From contig JAJLRJ010000008.1 of NCBI GenBank assembly GCA_024195265.1, positions 8,279,488 to 8,343,487 on the forward strand: 64,000 nucleotides of DNA, read 5' to 3'. The stretch comes from Dendrophyllia cribrosa. Lineage: Eukaryota; Cnidaria; Anthozoa; Scleractinia; Dendrophylliidae. This document shows, piece by piece, positions 22,368-32,904 of this stretch (the stretch's first letter is position 1; each line of letters opens with the position of its first letter). Position numbers and translations under genes: made by a program. Under the pieces are notes generated by a model. That model was not told the origin of the DNA and did not search any database. It saw only the letters and a list, made by a program, of their open reading frames with translations.

Positions 22368-23929
22368 TAATAGTAAATGTGCAAATCCTCACTCAAAACA
22401 CATCCTGATTTGGTTGTTTTAAAAAATAGACCGCGGCGCTTTCCGGCCGCGAGGCTTTGGGAATTTTATTTTTATGATAACTAGTCAAGAGAAAATTCAG
22501 ATATTTTTTGCGTAGTCTGTTTTTTTTTTTAACATCAAAAACATAGATCCCTTTTAATTTAACAAACAATTCAATTTCTTTATTGCCGCACGGGAAGCAC
22601 TTAAAAATACCAAATAAAATTTGTATTCGCAAGGTTTTACCACTGAACAGGGACAAAAAAATAGTAAATCTAACGCTCGCTGATTACTTTCAAACGCTCG
22701 CGTCTCAACAAAGCAAACTTTTTTGATTTAATGGTTTTTGTTTTTAATAAACATTATTTTTGACCAGAACAACATTGCCGTGGAAGTCAAGAATTGTCAC
22801 ATTAATGTTTATTTTTAATTATGTTCTTGGATATTTTATATTTAGGATGTTTTTTCTTAAATTTTAAAGTGCAGTTAAAGACAAATGAAAGGAGCGATGT
22901 CTTCTTGATTGTTATTCCACATTGTCCTTCAGTAACATCCTGTATGGAATCTCGTTTGAAACGCTTTTCGCAACCGAAAGCGAGTTTTACAATGGAACCC
23001 GTCTATTCTGCCGATTCACCTTTTTTTCGTGTGGCAGACAAAGCCGATTTTTTTGGCACGGTAAGCATCCTCAGAAGTGAGTTATAGTTATTAAGAAGGA
23101 ATATAGGAAACAATTATGTTGTTTACGGAATCAGTTCTTCAAGTGCTCACGTTATGATGCAATAATTGTACTTTGTACGAAAGCCTATTAACAATCAAAT
23201 AACTCCATTTGTTCTCGTGTCAAGTGGCCTCCTGATTTGCCGGATGACTGTGAAATAAGCCCGGTTTTAATGGATTTTATTTTATTTTACTGCTGCATGT
23301 CACAGAGTTAGGCATGGCGACATAAAAAAAAAAAAACGAGTGGCAGTTTCAGAAATTTTGGACATGAGTTCACTTCAGTTATCATTTAATAAAAAAAAAT
23401 GGTTTACCCGAGCTGGACACAGTTCATTCATTTCGAAGGTTAAGGCAACAAAATTATTGATTACGTTTTGTATGGTTGTGGTTACCAGACCAGTACAATA
23501 CTATCGTGAGTAAACTTGTTAAATAACAATTCTGATAACATCTTGTCGCGATTTCGCAAAGGCGAATAAATCCATATATGGTACACTTTTTTGCCACCAG
23601 AAAGTAACGACAATGCGAAAGTATCGATACTAAAAGCTGCCAAGAGAGGATCGTTACTTTCGAAACTTTACCGTAAATTGTAAATGGATGAATGTGAAAG
23701 TCCAATTACCACTTTTTACCTTGTTCATATTAACAATTTTTTCCTTTTATACAGTGGTGTATTATTTTTTTGTGTCCTCTATTAGAAGATAATTTGTTAA
23801 AACTGCTTGCAGCCCCTCTTTGGATAGTCGGGCGGGCGAGCAAATACGCGATCGACGATCGACCGAGCGTGTACAAATTAAGTCTCGTAAAATTATGTTA
23901 AATTATTTTACAACATAATTAGCGACAAT

Positions 23930-24226
23930 ATGCCCTCGTTGATCTCATATTTAGCTGTATGGAGAAAGAGTCCGTATAACCTAAGAGGACACAATAAGGC
24001 CGTCGTTCTGCGATTTTCTACATATTATATGAAAAACTCACTACGATATAGAGGCGCTGTACTGTGGAACTTGGATTCGGATTATTTCAATGACTCTAAG
24101 ACTTGTAATTTTAAACAATTTTCCAGAAAAGTGAAATTAGATCCCTCAGTTAGGGAACTTAATTTTAACAGTTTATCTGTTCAGTTGTTGCCTAAGAAGA
24201 TGTCCGATTTTACATTTTATATTTAA
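23930..24226 (+). pseudogene. LINE reverse-transcriptase C-terminal fragment
   Basis: A 98-residue frame with YNLRG near the start, then a tract ending in GAVLWN and FKQFSRKVK. This is the conserved tail of coral-type non-LTR reverse transcriptases, where YxLRG...WN-x-LP...F is typical. Everything upstream is missing, as expected for a 5'-truncated LINE insertion. A T-rich stretch follows. Not functional. Confidence 0.6.
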
Positions 24227-24502
24227 ATTTTTGAAATTTTTGTACGTTTTTGTGTTAATTACCTCTTCAAATCATCTTATATTTTTAATCTTAGTTAAAA
24301 TTAAGAAGGTATTATATTTTTCTTGTTTTTTTTGTAGTCTAGTACACGACCCCTCAAGCATGTTCTTCTTCTTCTTCTTCCATTAAACTTGCCTCCTTCA
24401 CTTCTGAAGATTTTGCAAGCGTTAAAAAAAATACATTTACAACAATAACAGTAAAACGTAATTAATAACAAATCAATAAATAAAAGAAAGGAATGGTCAT
24501 GT

Positions 24503-24662
24503 CTAGTAATCAAGACTGACAAGCCTCTGTTTAAAGGAGGCCAAGGTCGATGCTTGCACTACATCATCTGGAAGACTGTTCCAATCTCTGATCGTTCTTG
24601 GGAATTTACCGAAATAGGAGTAGAGATGGAAGTTCGTTTTTGATCTTGGGACTTTATAACTC
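24503..24662 (-). pseudogene. Second LINE reverse-transcriptase tail, opposite strand
   Basis: On the minus strand the sequence reads a stretch ending YSYFGKFPRTIRDWNSLP, then VVQASTLASFKQRL and a stop at 24503. The R-x-I-R-DWN-x-LP plus SFK-x-L motif order is the LINE reverse-transcriptase C-terminus. It is a different subfamily from the piece at 23930. The rest of the element is absent. Confidence 0.65.
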
Positions 24663-25005
24663 AAATTTAATTAACTTTAATTACTGATCGTGTTCAAATA
24701 AAGGATCTACTACTACTAGCGGGAGAGCGAAAGTAATGCGAGCCGTGGGGGCGCTGGGGAAGAGTCGGAAGTTTATTTCTACTTTTCTACCGCCTCTCAC
24801 GGTCAGCATTAGATCCCATCCGCCTAAACCATATATAACGTAATGTCGACACTTAGAATTTTATTTTCAATAAATTTTTAAGTGTAAAAAGGAAAATCTA
24901 AAATCCCCGCCAGGGGCGTAGCTAGACCTTTTTTCCGTTTAAGCCCGAGATATTTTATTTGGGGTATAAAATAGGAACGCCGAAGGCGCGAGCCTCGGGG
25001 GGGGA

Positions 25006-25032
25006 GGGGGGGGGGGGGGGGGGGGGGGGGGG
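25006..25032. repeat. Poly-G tract within a repeat
   Basis: A run of 27 G lies about 95 bp inside a sequence starting CAGGGGCGTAGCTAGACC (24911), which looks like a hAT-type terminus. I could not find the opposite terminus. The proline-rich frame on the minus strand is an artefact of this run. Confidence 0.6.
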
Positions 25033-25599
25033 AAGGTGTCTGGGGGCATGCTCCCCATGAAATTTTGAAATCTAGAGGCTCGGAAATGCTATTTTGAAAT
25101 ATATCTCCACGATATATTTCGTCCAAAAATCGATCTTGATTCAGTGAAAAATGACAGGTATTTTTAGTGCTTATGCAATATGTCCAAGGTTTTGTTAACT
25201 TGATATCTATCGTGGCCTTAGTTTTACAAAAGCTATAGGCGTGCAGAGAGGAATATTGGCGCAAGGATGAAATCTGGTAAAGAATTGACCATCGATTGCA
25301 GTATGTGAGGAAATCCTCTGGCAGCGCGCCATCTTGTAATAGCATAGAAATCGTGCGCGCAATGTTCAGTTTTTATGTTATACGTTTTATTATTTTTTAT
25401 TATGATGTACAGCGAAAATTGAGTATATAAACTTTTGAACTATGGGTGGTCATACTAGTTTTACCGCTTACAGTCAAAAACCTAATCCTTTGCTTTATAC
25501 AAAAGCACAGCTGATTCCTTGTCCGACTTTATGAATTATAAAGATAATTAACGGTTATTAATGAGCTTCGTCGATGAACAGATCATAGTCATGACCGCG

Positions 25600-26274
25600 A
25601 CTGTTTTTGACTATCTGTCACTCAATTCAAATGCAAGCCTTCTTGGCTTGCTTGCACAGAAATCTCTGATGACTTTTTCCGGGTCAATAGGCATCTCTCT
25701 GTATGCGTGCATAAGAGCAAGGGACGATAGCCGCTCTGTAAGCATAGTAGATCGCATGTATGGTGAGCACAGTGGCGACATTCGGGTAAAGGTCTTCACT
25801 TGTGCAGCTTAGTGTATCCACTAGGCTCTTCGGTTTCTCTCCTTCGGCAAGAGTTCATCTCTTTTTCTACCGTAAGATCTCGTTGTCGAAGACCTCTCTA
25901 TCACTTAAGTCGTTGGAGTAGGCGTTGTAAATCTTGTTTCTGGTATCTCTATTCAGTATTCCGAGCTGGGTAGGTATGAGGTTTTGACCCAGGAATCGGT
26001 CGTGGTGCACAAGCAGCCTGTCATTGAGTTCTTGGATGAGATGATCGACAGGGGGCAAGTAGAGGGCTCTGTTCCAATACTGCTGTGGCCTGGCTGCGGG
26101 AACATTGGGTCGGTTACGCTGGACTGCAGATACTCTTGGCATGCTGGGCTCGATATCACAACCTGCTGCCAACTCCTTTGCACGCTCAAACAGTTCGTTC
26201 CAAACCATTTGGTCGTTTCTTTCATCCCTTAATATGCTAATCACTACCCTTGACTCCTTGGCTATTTTAATCAA
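25600..26274 (-). pseudogene. hAT transposase remnant
   Basis: The minus strand reads a region ending in YWNRALYLPPVDHLIQELND, the spacer before the C-terminal dimerisation domain in the P52rIPK/ZMYM-like hAT family. Then comes LYPNVATVL, then in a shifted frame YMRSTMLTERLSSLALMHA and KPRR. These are pieces of the hATC dimerisation domain. The segment that should carry the conserved ERSFS block is deleted between the two pieces, and there is a stop just upstream of 26274. It cannot encode active transposase. Confidence 0.7.
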
Positions 26275-26479
26275 AGTTTTAGACCACCGTCTTTGCTTTC
26301 TTTAGCACAACATTCGGGCATTTTTCATACATTTTTCATACATGTTTCGAAGGTCATGATTTTATTTTTCAAAGAAACAGTAGCAGAAATTGCGGCCTTT
26401 CGGCTACTGAACAAAAAAAAATCACAGAAATTCCTGTTAAGCCCGGGCTTAACGGCTTAAAGGCTGGCTACGCGACTGC

Positions 26480-26570
26480 CCGCTCAGGATTGAACCTGTG
26501 ACCTCAGCTAAGCTTAGGCTTACATAGCCTACCGTACCACTGTACCACCTAGCTTCTCGGGTTGCTCAGT
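26480..26570 (-). repeat. tRNA-derived SINE head
   Basis: On the minus strand TGGTACAGTGGT (A box) is followed about 45 bases later by GGTTCAATCCT (B box). The intervening arm is not a good anticodon stem. Similar length and box spacing to tRNA; functional tRNA unlikely. Confidence 0.55.
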
Positions 26571-26814
26571 CCTAAATTTAACTATATAAACTGCTTCCCC
26601 TAACCTCAACTGAAAGCTAACCAGTTACTCCGTTATATAAGTCTCAATAAGGTGTCCGACGTCCTTCTGGACGGTATGATTTGGGCTTGACCGTGGTGGT
26701 CGGTAATATCAGGTTTGAAATATGTAAAGATGAAGCTCTTATAAGCAACCACCTTAAAACAAGTGATTGTTACTAGATCGAAAAAGTCGCTTAAAAATAA
26801 ATATAAAATCAACT

Positions 26815-27068
26815 TTGTTTAGCGAGGGTTACACTGAACACTGTAACAGTCTTATGTCCTGTAGCCTTCGAATTCCAGGTCGAATTGGAATTTAGAAATG
26901 TTAATTTGTTAAAATAGAGGGAAAAACCGGAAGACTTGGAGAAAAAACCATCGGAGCAAGGGTGAGAACTAACAACAAACTCAACCCACATATGTCGCCA
27001 AGTCCGGGAATCGAACCCGGGCCACATTGGTGGGACGCGAGTGCTCTCGCCACTACACCATACGGCCA
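26815..27068 (-). repeat. tRNA-headed SINE with body
   Basis: On the minus strand the head has TGGTGTAGTGGC (A box) and CCGGGTTCGATTCCCGG (B box with perfect T-arm). Acceptor arms do not pair, ruling out a working tRNA. A body of about 180 bp follows, containing GTTGTTAGTTCTCACCC and ACCGGTTTTTCCC-like segments reminiscent of conserved-core animal SINEs. The family name is uncertain. Confidence 0.6.
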
Positions 27069-27084
27069 AGTCTAACTGAATTAT

Positions 27085-27316
27085 TTAAAGGGGCAGTATC
27101 ACGAGGTTCCACGCGCGGCACTGTTCACTATTCTTGCACCGGAATTTTGGACATATCACTGTTAACAGTGATTTTTTCTTTCTTCCGGCTATCAAAACGG
27201 ATTTTTTGATTCAACAAATACCTCCACTTCTCGACGGCCTTTTTGAATTTGCGGAATCAAACTTGAAAACTGGGCCGACGTTTTCAAGTTTCGATCTCGT
27301 GATACTGCCCCTTTAA
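27085..27316. mobile_element. Short MITE with TTAA ends
   Basis: AGGGGCAGTATCACGAG and its complement face each other at 27089 and 27312, each flanked by TTAA. TTAA suggests a piggyBac-type target duplication, but a TA duplication (mariner-type) would fit equally well. It is about 224 bp with no coding potential. Confidence 0.75.
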
Positions 27317-27640
27317 TAGCATAATTAACTGGGAACCTTTTGTTACTTGGCAAAAAAACATTTTGTTTGAAAAATTCAATTAAAACACGTCTCAGCTGCT
27401 CACAAACTTTGTGTATTTCTAACGTTTATTTGCAGATGGCCCCTCCTGATTGATACATCTCCGCAGACTTCTACTTTCTTGCGATACCGCGACACAAACT
27501 TCATGAATGCACTCAATCCTAAACACATGGAGCCTGAGGTTATTCGTTTGGGGTTGTTAGGTGCTTTGAGGTCTGTAACACAATCACTACTGGACATAAT
27601 TAACCTTATATAAGTTACGAAATGAAATAAAACAAATTGA

Positions 27641-28027
27641 TCAAAGCAAAACAAAATAGACTATCATCATATGATCATCATCATCGCCTTTGTCGTCATC
27701 ATCGTCATCGTCATCAGCTTCATCATCATCATCATCATCATCATCATTATTATCGTGATCATTATCATCATTATCATTATCATCATCATCAGCTTCATCA
27801 TCATCATGGCGTATCGCTCCCACTGGAGCATAAGGCATCGATGAACTTCCTCCGCCCAACATGGTCTTGAGCCAAGCAGCTGATCTCTCTCCAGTTTCTG
27901 TCTCGTTGCATTGAGTACTCCAAGGCAACGACCCAATTGATACATTCTCCGAACATTCCATTCCACCATTCTTATTAGTTGCTTGGATGTTGCCAGTAAC
28001 TGACTCAAAACAATAGAAATCCTGCAT
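27641..28027 (-). CDS. Uncertain Asp-rich open frame
   Basis: A 128-codon minus-strand frame from an ATG at 28027 inside intron 1 of the dynein-like fragment. Upstream the frame stays open to about 28130, so an exon is possible. The N-terminal half has four cysteines and mixed composition. The C-terminal half is a run of Asp with few other residues, encoded by the ATC/GAT microsatellite at 27660-27810. Asp-rich proteins exist in coral skeletons, but the run may simply be microsatellite read-through. I do not recognise a domain. Confidence 0.2.
   Translation of the reverse strand: MQDFYCFESVTGNIQATNKNGGMECSENVSIGSLPWSTQCNETETGERSAAWLKTMLGGGSSSMPYAPVGAIRHDDDEADDDDNDNDDNDHDNNDDDDDDDDEADDDDDDDDKGDDDDHMMIVYFVLL
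27660..27810. repeat. ATC microsatellite, imperfect
   Basis: About 150 bp of TCA/ATC triplets with interruptions. It supplies the Asp codons of the minus-strand frame. Confidence 0.9.
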
Positions 28028-28419
28028 TGGATTTGGCCACTGTTTGTCGCACGCGGCGTTGTAGCCACACTCCCTGGCTGATCCTCCAAGACTTGCGTGT
28101 AGCCCACGAGCATGATTCCAAAGGAACTCGTCCGCGGCCAGTTCTATTGATGTTTATGTAGCAGCTATTTTTATGTGACAGGTTGTTATCCCAGCGCGCA
28201 AGTCAACCCTCCTTTATATTATTCTGGGCTTGAATGAAGTTTTACAATGATCACCAAGGGTTATTTTATACGCTTTTACTCCAGGAATAGTTTGATTCTA
28301 ACTTTTCAGTCTGACGAACAATCTTCAAAGTGTGACAATTTAACTGAAAGCTCCTAAATAGTATTTTCATGTGGTGTAATTTGTTCTCAATACTTTGCGA
28401 ATTGTAATTTATTTTACCG

Positions 28420-28598
28420 CAGGGCTGTCATTAATGGCCATCACCCGTAGCATCTGTTACGGGTGAGTGCACCTGATGGGACCTTGATGTTACGGGTGCT
28501 CTTGCCTGTTATAGATTAAATTTACTGACAAAGCAACAAGCTTGTTACGGGTGTTAAGATCAGAGCAATGCCTGTCTCAAATCTTAATGACAGCCCTG
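28420..28598. mobile_element. hAT-like MITE, 179 bp, copy 1
   Basis: Termini CAGGGCTGTCATTAA face each other and TACCG is duplicated at both sides (28415-28419, 28599-28603). The same 179-bp element is at 42794-42972 in the opposite orientation, flanked by duplicated TTATT, and a decayed copy is at 36133-36284. Five-base duplications with CAGGG ends fit the hAT-like groups with short target sites. This copy ends 13 bp before the splice acceptor of the dynein-like exon at 28612. Confidence 0.9.
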
Positions 28599-28760
28599 TA
28601 CCGTGTCATAGGTATGGAAAGCCGGCTGTTCTGGATATGATGGATGTTGACATGTTTGACACTGCTGCCATGAGGTTTGATGAAGTCCAAAAGGGACTAA
28701 TGGCTTCACTGATGTCCAAAGAGCTTCTGAAAGACAATAAGTAAGTTGAACAAAACAATA

Positions 28761-29040
28761 GAGCAGTTTTTTAATTGAGTATCGAAAGGAATTTCGCGAT
28801 TGCAGTTTGGTTTTGCACTGCTACGCTTTGTGATTGGCTAAAAAAATCTCGCGTCACTTTATGAACCAATCAGAAGTAAAAGCAAAACCAATCGTGACTT
28901 GCTCGCACGCGTTTTCCCGCGCTTGGAGCCAGCGACATGTAGTTGCTTCGCGTTCTGATTCGTTCGTTGGATTGTCCACGTCTGTTGTGATTGGCTAGAG
29001 CAATTACTTTGGTTTTACGACACTCAATTAAAACTGCTTT
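28761..29040. mobile_element. MITE family B, copy 1
   Basis: Ends GAGCAGTTTTTTAATTGAGT and CACTCAATTAAAACTGCTTT are inverted and imperfect, with TA on each side. The internal sequence (GCTTTGTGATTGGCT, AACCAATCAGAAGTAA) recurs at 38790-39070 and at 45700-46380. No coding potential. Confidence 0.75.
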
Positions 29041-29132
29041 AAAACAACCAAATATCGATATATCCAGCCTCAGGACATTGATCCCCTCAGCCTGCGTGTC
29101 CAGTTTATTAGCTGTGCCAGGGTAATTTTGTT

Positions 29133-29159
29133 GGGGGGGGGGGGGGGGGGGGGGGGGGG
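29133..29159. repeat. Poly-G tract
   Basis: 27 consecutive G, followed by G-rich sequence to about 29215. Exact length may be affected by sequencing. Confidence 0.9.
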
Positions 29160-29210
29160 AAGGGGGGATGGATAGAAGGTGGTGAGCGGGTGGGGGAGTG
29201 TATAGGAAGA

Positions 29211-29368
29211 GGGATAGTCCCAAAGTGATGGGAAGTGAGAGCAATTGGAGAAAAATTGCAATTGCATAATATTTTTGGATATTATTTTTTCATAATATTT
29301 TAGGATAGTCCCAAAGTGATGGGAAGTAAGAGCAATTGGAGAAAAATCGCAATTGCATAATATTTTTG
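29211..29368. repeat. Tandem duplication of about 65 bp
   Basis: GATAGTCCCAAAGTGATGGG and the following 45 bases occur at 29211 and again at 29304 with two differences, separated by about 28 AT-rich bases. It is in intron 2 of the dynein-like fragment. Confidence 0.85.
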
Positions 29369-29724
29369 TAAAAGAAAAAGCGCAAAGAGGCAGCACCAAC
29401 AAACGGGTGGGAAAGTAGGCTACGTGCCATGTTCATGTCCCCCTGTCTCCCCGCCTCCCACCCCAACAAATATGATACAAGTAGCGGAGCTGACAGAAGC
29501 TCACTTGTGAATGTCTCTTGCCAAAGTAATCTGATTTGTTTTGTAGGTTTTTGGAGCTTGTCCGACCGGACGATGGGGAAGAATACAGTAAAACAAGTTT
29601 CCTTGGAGCAAGAATAGATAAATTTATGTTCATTATAATCACCCAACAATGGAATCCACCCGAGCACTTGATGGAACAGACATATCCGATACGAGTCATT
29701 ATACCGTCCAGACATGATATATAA

Positions 29725-31420
29725 TATACCGTATTTTCTCGATTAAACGCCGGGTATAATAGAGGAAGTTGTAAGTAAGCCCCTCAAACGTTTATTTGTG
29801 GTATAATAAACTTAAGATTTTAGGGCAAGGTACACGGCTGACAAGAAAAACGAATAATAACCCTTTCTTTAAAATGGCGGGCGAGAAAAAACTGCTGATT
29901 CAAAGAAACGCCGGGTCCACTAGGCCAAGTTTGAAATAAACGCCGAGGGCGTTTAATTGTGAAAATACGGTACGTCCAGTCAATGGAAAGGAAAATTATA
30001 CACAGCTATTCGAATTACCGCGCAAACGAGAGGGTCAAAAGTGACGAGAGCTCGCTAAAATCGACTCAAATCAGCAAAAGACAACGACAAATACTCTGTG
30101 GAAGTAAATGTATGGTTAAAGAAATAGGATTTTCTTCGTTATCCTATTTCTTAGAAGCTATTTTATTCCCATACAAAGCGTTATTTTTTGCCATGATCAC
30201 TCTTACAACTTGTGCTTGCGTTGGGCCGCCTTAATTAAAATAAAGTCGAACCTCCATGTGTCAGATCCAGAAGGCGCCCACTTTTCCACACTGCACAATA
30301 TCAAATGTCTTCCAGTCAAATCACTAAAGTCTAAACCTCCCATAAGCGACCACCTCTCGTAAGCGACCGCGCGACCACTTTTAATGCTGGTGATTTTAAT
30401 TTTTCTACTGTTTTTTCACCTGTTACTCGACTACTCGCCTATACAGGGACGAATCTCTTGATCAACTGGAAAAACAGCAGACATCAGGTCACTTTTTTTG
30501 CTTGCGGAATAACTAACTGACCGCTTTTAAGTGGTATTATTAACATGTATTAAAACATATACCGGTTAAACTTAAAACAGGTTCGACTGGCTTAAAAAGA
30601 AATGAAGCTCTTGCTGCAGCTCACGTTGTGGCATGAAGCCACTAATGCACATCGAAAAGCCAAAAACAGCTTGCAGTATTTGATGAGGAGATATTTTGAG
30701 TATTTTGAAGTTTGAGAGTTTCTTCGTTCACCGCTGCAGACCGAAATGCTGCCACAGCCACATTTTCCAGTTTGACAAACACGTTTGTTTTGGCGATTTT
30801 ATCACGGCGTTTTCATTCTTCTTTTCCTCAGTTGTCTTCGCCAGTAACTAAGAATTTTTTCAAAGAAAACTACCTTGTATCAGGTTCCCGTCGTCCTATC
30901 CGCGAACACATGGAAGAAAAAATTAATTCGTTTACAGACCTTTACATAGTTTTCATTCAAGAGCTACGCAAGTTCACGGCCGAATCGAGGACCGATCACA
31001 CTATTTTTGAAAGCCAATAAAATCTTGTGACGTGCGTCAGTCAAATGAAGCTGTCCATCTTTTGACTTGAAAGGTTTTCCTTTATCTCCGATTTAGAGAT
31101 ATAATAAATATCTTATTAGCCTCGTTTTTCTCGGTCCGTACCGTAAGTTACGGATCCTCGTTTTTTTTCCTCGATTTATGGCCCAAGCGCGAAATCGAGG
31201 AAAAAAAACTCGAACTCGGCTAATAAGAGGGTATTTATTTCACATCGTTTCGAGTTTACCTGCAGGCAATGCTGCAGGCGACCCGCAGGGCCTAAGCACG
31301 AGGAATTTACAGGTGCGGCTTGTCACGCAATCTTCCTTCATTAGACGATTGGACGTGCGATCGAACACGTAGAAGGTTTAAAAAATCAACAGACATAAAC
31401 TGCAGACTTCGGGTCACTCT
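29725..31420. other. Gene-free stretch before the serpin
   Basis: Besides the MITE at 29729, the stretch holds a foldback at about 31105-31230 with TTATTAGCC and GGCTAATAAG ends. A frame at 30712-31020 has no recognisable domain and low-complexity composition. I see no clear promoter for the serpin. Confidence 0.4.
29729..29970. mobile_element. TA-flanked MITE, 242 bp
   Basis: CCGTATTTTCTCGATTAAAC at the left faces an imperfect complement at the right, with TA on both sides (29727-29728, 29971-29972). This is Tc1/mariner-like. Its left edge is only four bases after the stop codon of the dynein-like fragment. Confidence 0.75.
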
Positions 31421-32623
31421 ATGGGCGAAAAAGTCTCCAAAATGCAATCTGTAATCGAAAGCAACAACAGATTCACCGTAGATCTCCACCAAGCTCTTCG
31501 AAATGGCGGCCAATTCTCGGGCAAAAACCTGTTTTATTCACCGAGCAGTTTGAGTATTGCACTGGCCATGACTTCTATGGGAGCAAAAGGCAACACAGCC
31601 GAGCAAATGTCAAAAACACTCCACTGGGAAGCATTGTCAAATGACCAACTCCACACTGAAGAACAACACTTTCTCACTGCTCTGCAAGAATCAAATGCCG
31701 CAGGCAACGAGTTGCTGGCTGCGAACCGACTTTTTGTGCAAAAAAGTTTTACCATCGTGCAAGAGTTCCTCGATGGAACAAAAAAGTTTTACAATGCAGA
31801 AACGGCTTTGGTTGATTACCAGAACGACCCAGAGGGTGCAAGGAAAGAAGTGAATGGGTGGGTGGAAGAGAAAACGAAACAGAAAATTAAAAATTTGATT
31901 CCTGAGAGAGTGTTTGACTCACGCACTCGACTGACCCTTGTGAATGCAATCTATTTCAAGGGATTTTGGCAAAACCAGTTTTCAAAAAAGGCCACTCATT
32001 CACAGGATTTCTTTGTTTCTGAAAGCGAAAAGATAAAGGTAAAGATGATGCGGTTGACGACGAACTATAAGCACGTTGAAGATGACGGAGAGCTAGATTG
32101 TCAAGTGCTCGAGTTGCCCTACCAAGGGGAGGAACTTTCCATGGTGATTCTCCTCCCCCGTGACACCTATGGGCTGACCAAGGTAGAGGAAAACGTGACG
32201 CATGACAAGTTACAAAAGGCTCTTGCATTGACACAGTCACGCCACCCTCACAAGGTCGAGGTGTACCTGCCAAGATTTAAGATGACACAGCAATTTCAAC
32301 TTAACGAAATCCTGGCAAAAATGGGAGCAACAGATATGTTTAATCAGTTCAAAGCTGATTTTTCAGGTATATCACCTGACCCCGAGAGGCTGTATGTATC
32401 CCATGTGATTCACAAAGCATTTGTAGAAGTCAATGAGAAGGGAACAGAGGCAGCGGCAGCTACAGCAGTGGTAATAAAGGCTCGATCTGCAGCAGTTAGG
32501 ATCCCTGCAAAGATTCCTGTCTTCCGTGCCGATCACCCATTCCTGTTCATGATTTGTCATAAGAAGTCAGGTGGCATTTTGTTCATGGGCCGCATGGTGA
32601 GGCCAGAATCGAGCGAAGAGTGA
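31421..32623 (+). CDS. Serpin, intracellular (clade B-like), inhibitory type
   Basis: An intact intronless frame of 400 residues, full serpin length, from ATG at 31421 (a second ATG at 31442 would cost seven residues). It begins without a signal peptide. The fold is evident from NLFYSPSSLSIALAM, the central TLVNAIYFKGFW, and DHPFLFMI near the end. The reactive loop is preceded by a hinge EKGTEAAAATAVVI with small residues at P12-P9, the mark of a true inhibitor. Counting from the hinge places P1 at R355 with S at P1', so trypsin-like proteases are the likely targets. A cytoplasmic or nuclear location follows from the absent signal peptide. Most serpin genes have introns, so a retrocopy origin is possible. 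Confidence 0.93.
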   Translation: MGEKVSKMQSVIESNNRFTVDLHQALRNGGQFSGKNLFYSPSSLSIALAMTSMGAKGNTAEQMSKTLHWEALSNDQLHTEEQHFLTALQESNAAGNELLAANRLFVQKSFTIVQEFLDGTKKFYNAETALVDYQNDPEGARKEVNGWVEEKTKQKIKNLIPERVFDSRTRLTLVNAIYFKGFWQNQFSKKATHSQDFFVSESEKIKVKMMRLTTNYKHVEDDGELDCQVLELPYQGEELSMVILLPRDTYGLTKVEENVTHDKLQKALALTQSRHPHKVEVYLPRFKMTQQFQLNEILAKMGATDMFNQFKADFSGISPDPERLYVSHVIHKAFVEVNEKGTEAAAATAVVIKARSAAVRIPAKIPVFRADHPFLFMICHKKSGGILFMGRMVRPESSEE

Positions 32624-32904
32624 ATGGCTATGCTGGAAGAGCTTGATTTCAGTAATTCATAACAGCACCAAATTTGTATTTTTGGCCTTATAATTTTTGC
32701 ACAAGTAATCATCTATTGTAAGCAACTGAGAGAAACCTTTGAATTCTGTTATTCTAGCAGTATGCAAACAAAAATTGCAGATCCTTTGAAGTTTGCAAGG
32801 TTTAACAACCATTACATTGATAACAATAGGCTCCAAGCAGTCTATACTCATGCACATGCATAAGAAACTTTTGATATTTTTTAAACATGATAAGAAGAAG
32901 TCCG

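Larger units (their letters stand above)
27436..29724 (+). pseudogene. Dynein heavy-chain-like gene fragment, three exons
   Basis: Three plus-strand segments join in phase. Exon 27436-27570 follows TTGCAG and reads WPLLID...FMNALNP...GLLGALR. Exon 28612-28740 starts YGKPAVLDMMDVD and ends at GTAAGT. Exon 29547-29724 follows TTTGTAG and reads through DKFMFIIITQQWNPP. The order W-P-L-x-ID, (R)YGKP-x-L, FxxxIIT-x-x-x-NPP matches the AAA5 region of dynein heavy chains or DNHD1-like proteins. Motor, stalk and tail are absent, and a stop comes right after this segment, four bases before a MITE. It is probably a truncated copy rather than a working motor. The split-exon structure is real, so it is not a processed copy. 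Confidence 0.55.

Noticed and set aside
24878..25345. Proline-rich protein on the minus strand
   Set aside because: The proline run is only the complement of a poly-G tract in a repeat.
26996..27068. Functional tRNA gene on the minus strand
   Set aside because: A and B boxes and the T-arm are good, but acceptor arms do not pair and a SINE body follows.
27436..29724. Functional axonemal dynein heavy chain
   Set aside because: Only one AAA-like region is present and no further motor exons were found on the plus strand in this window.
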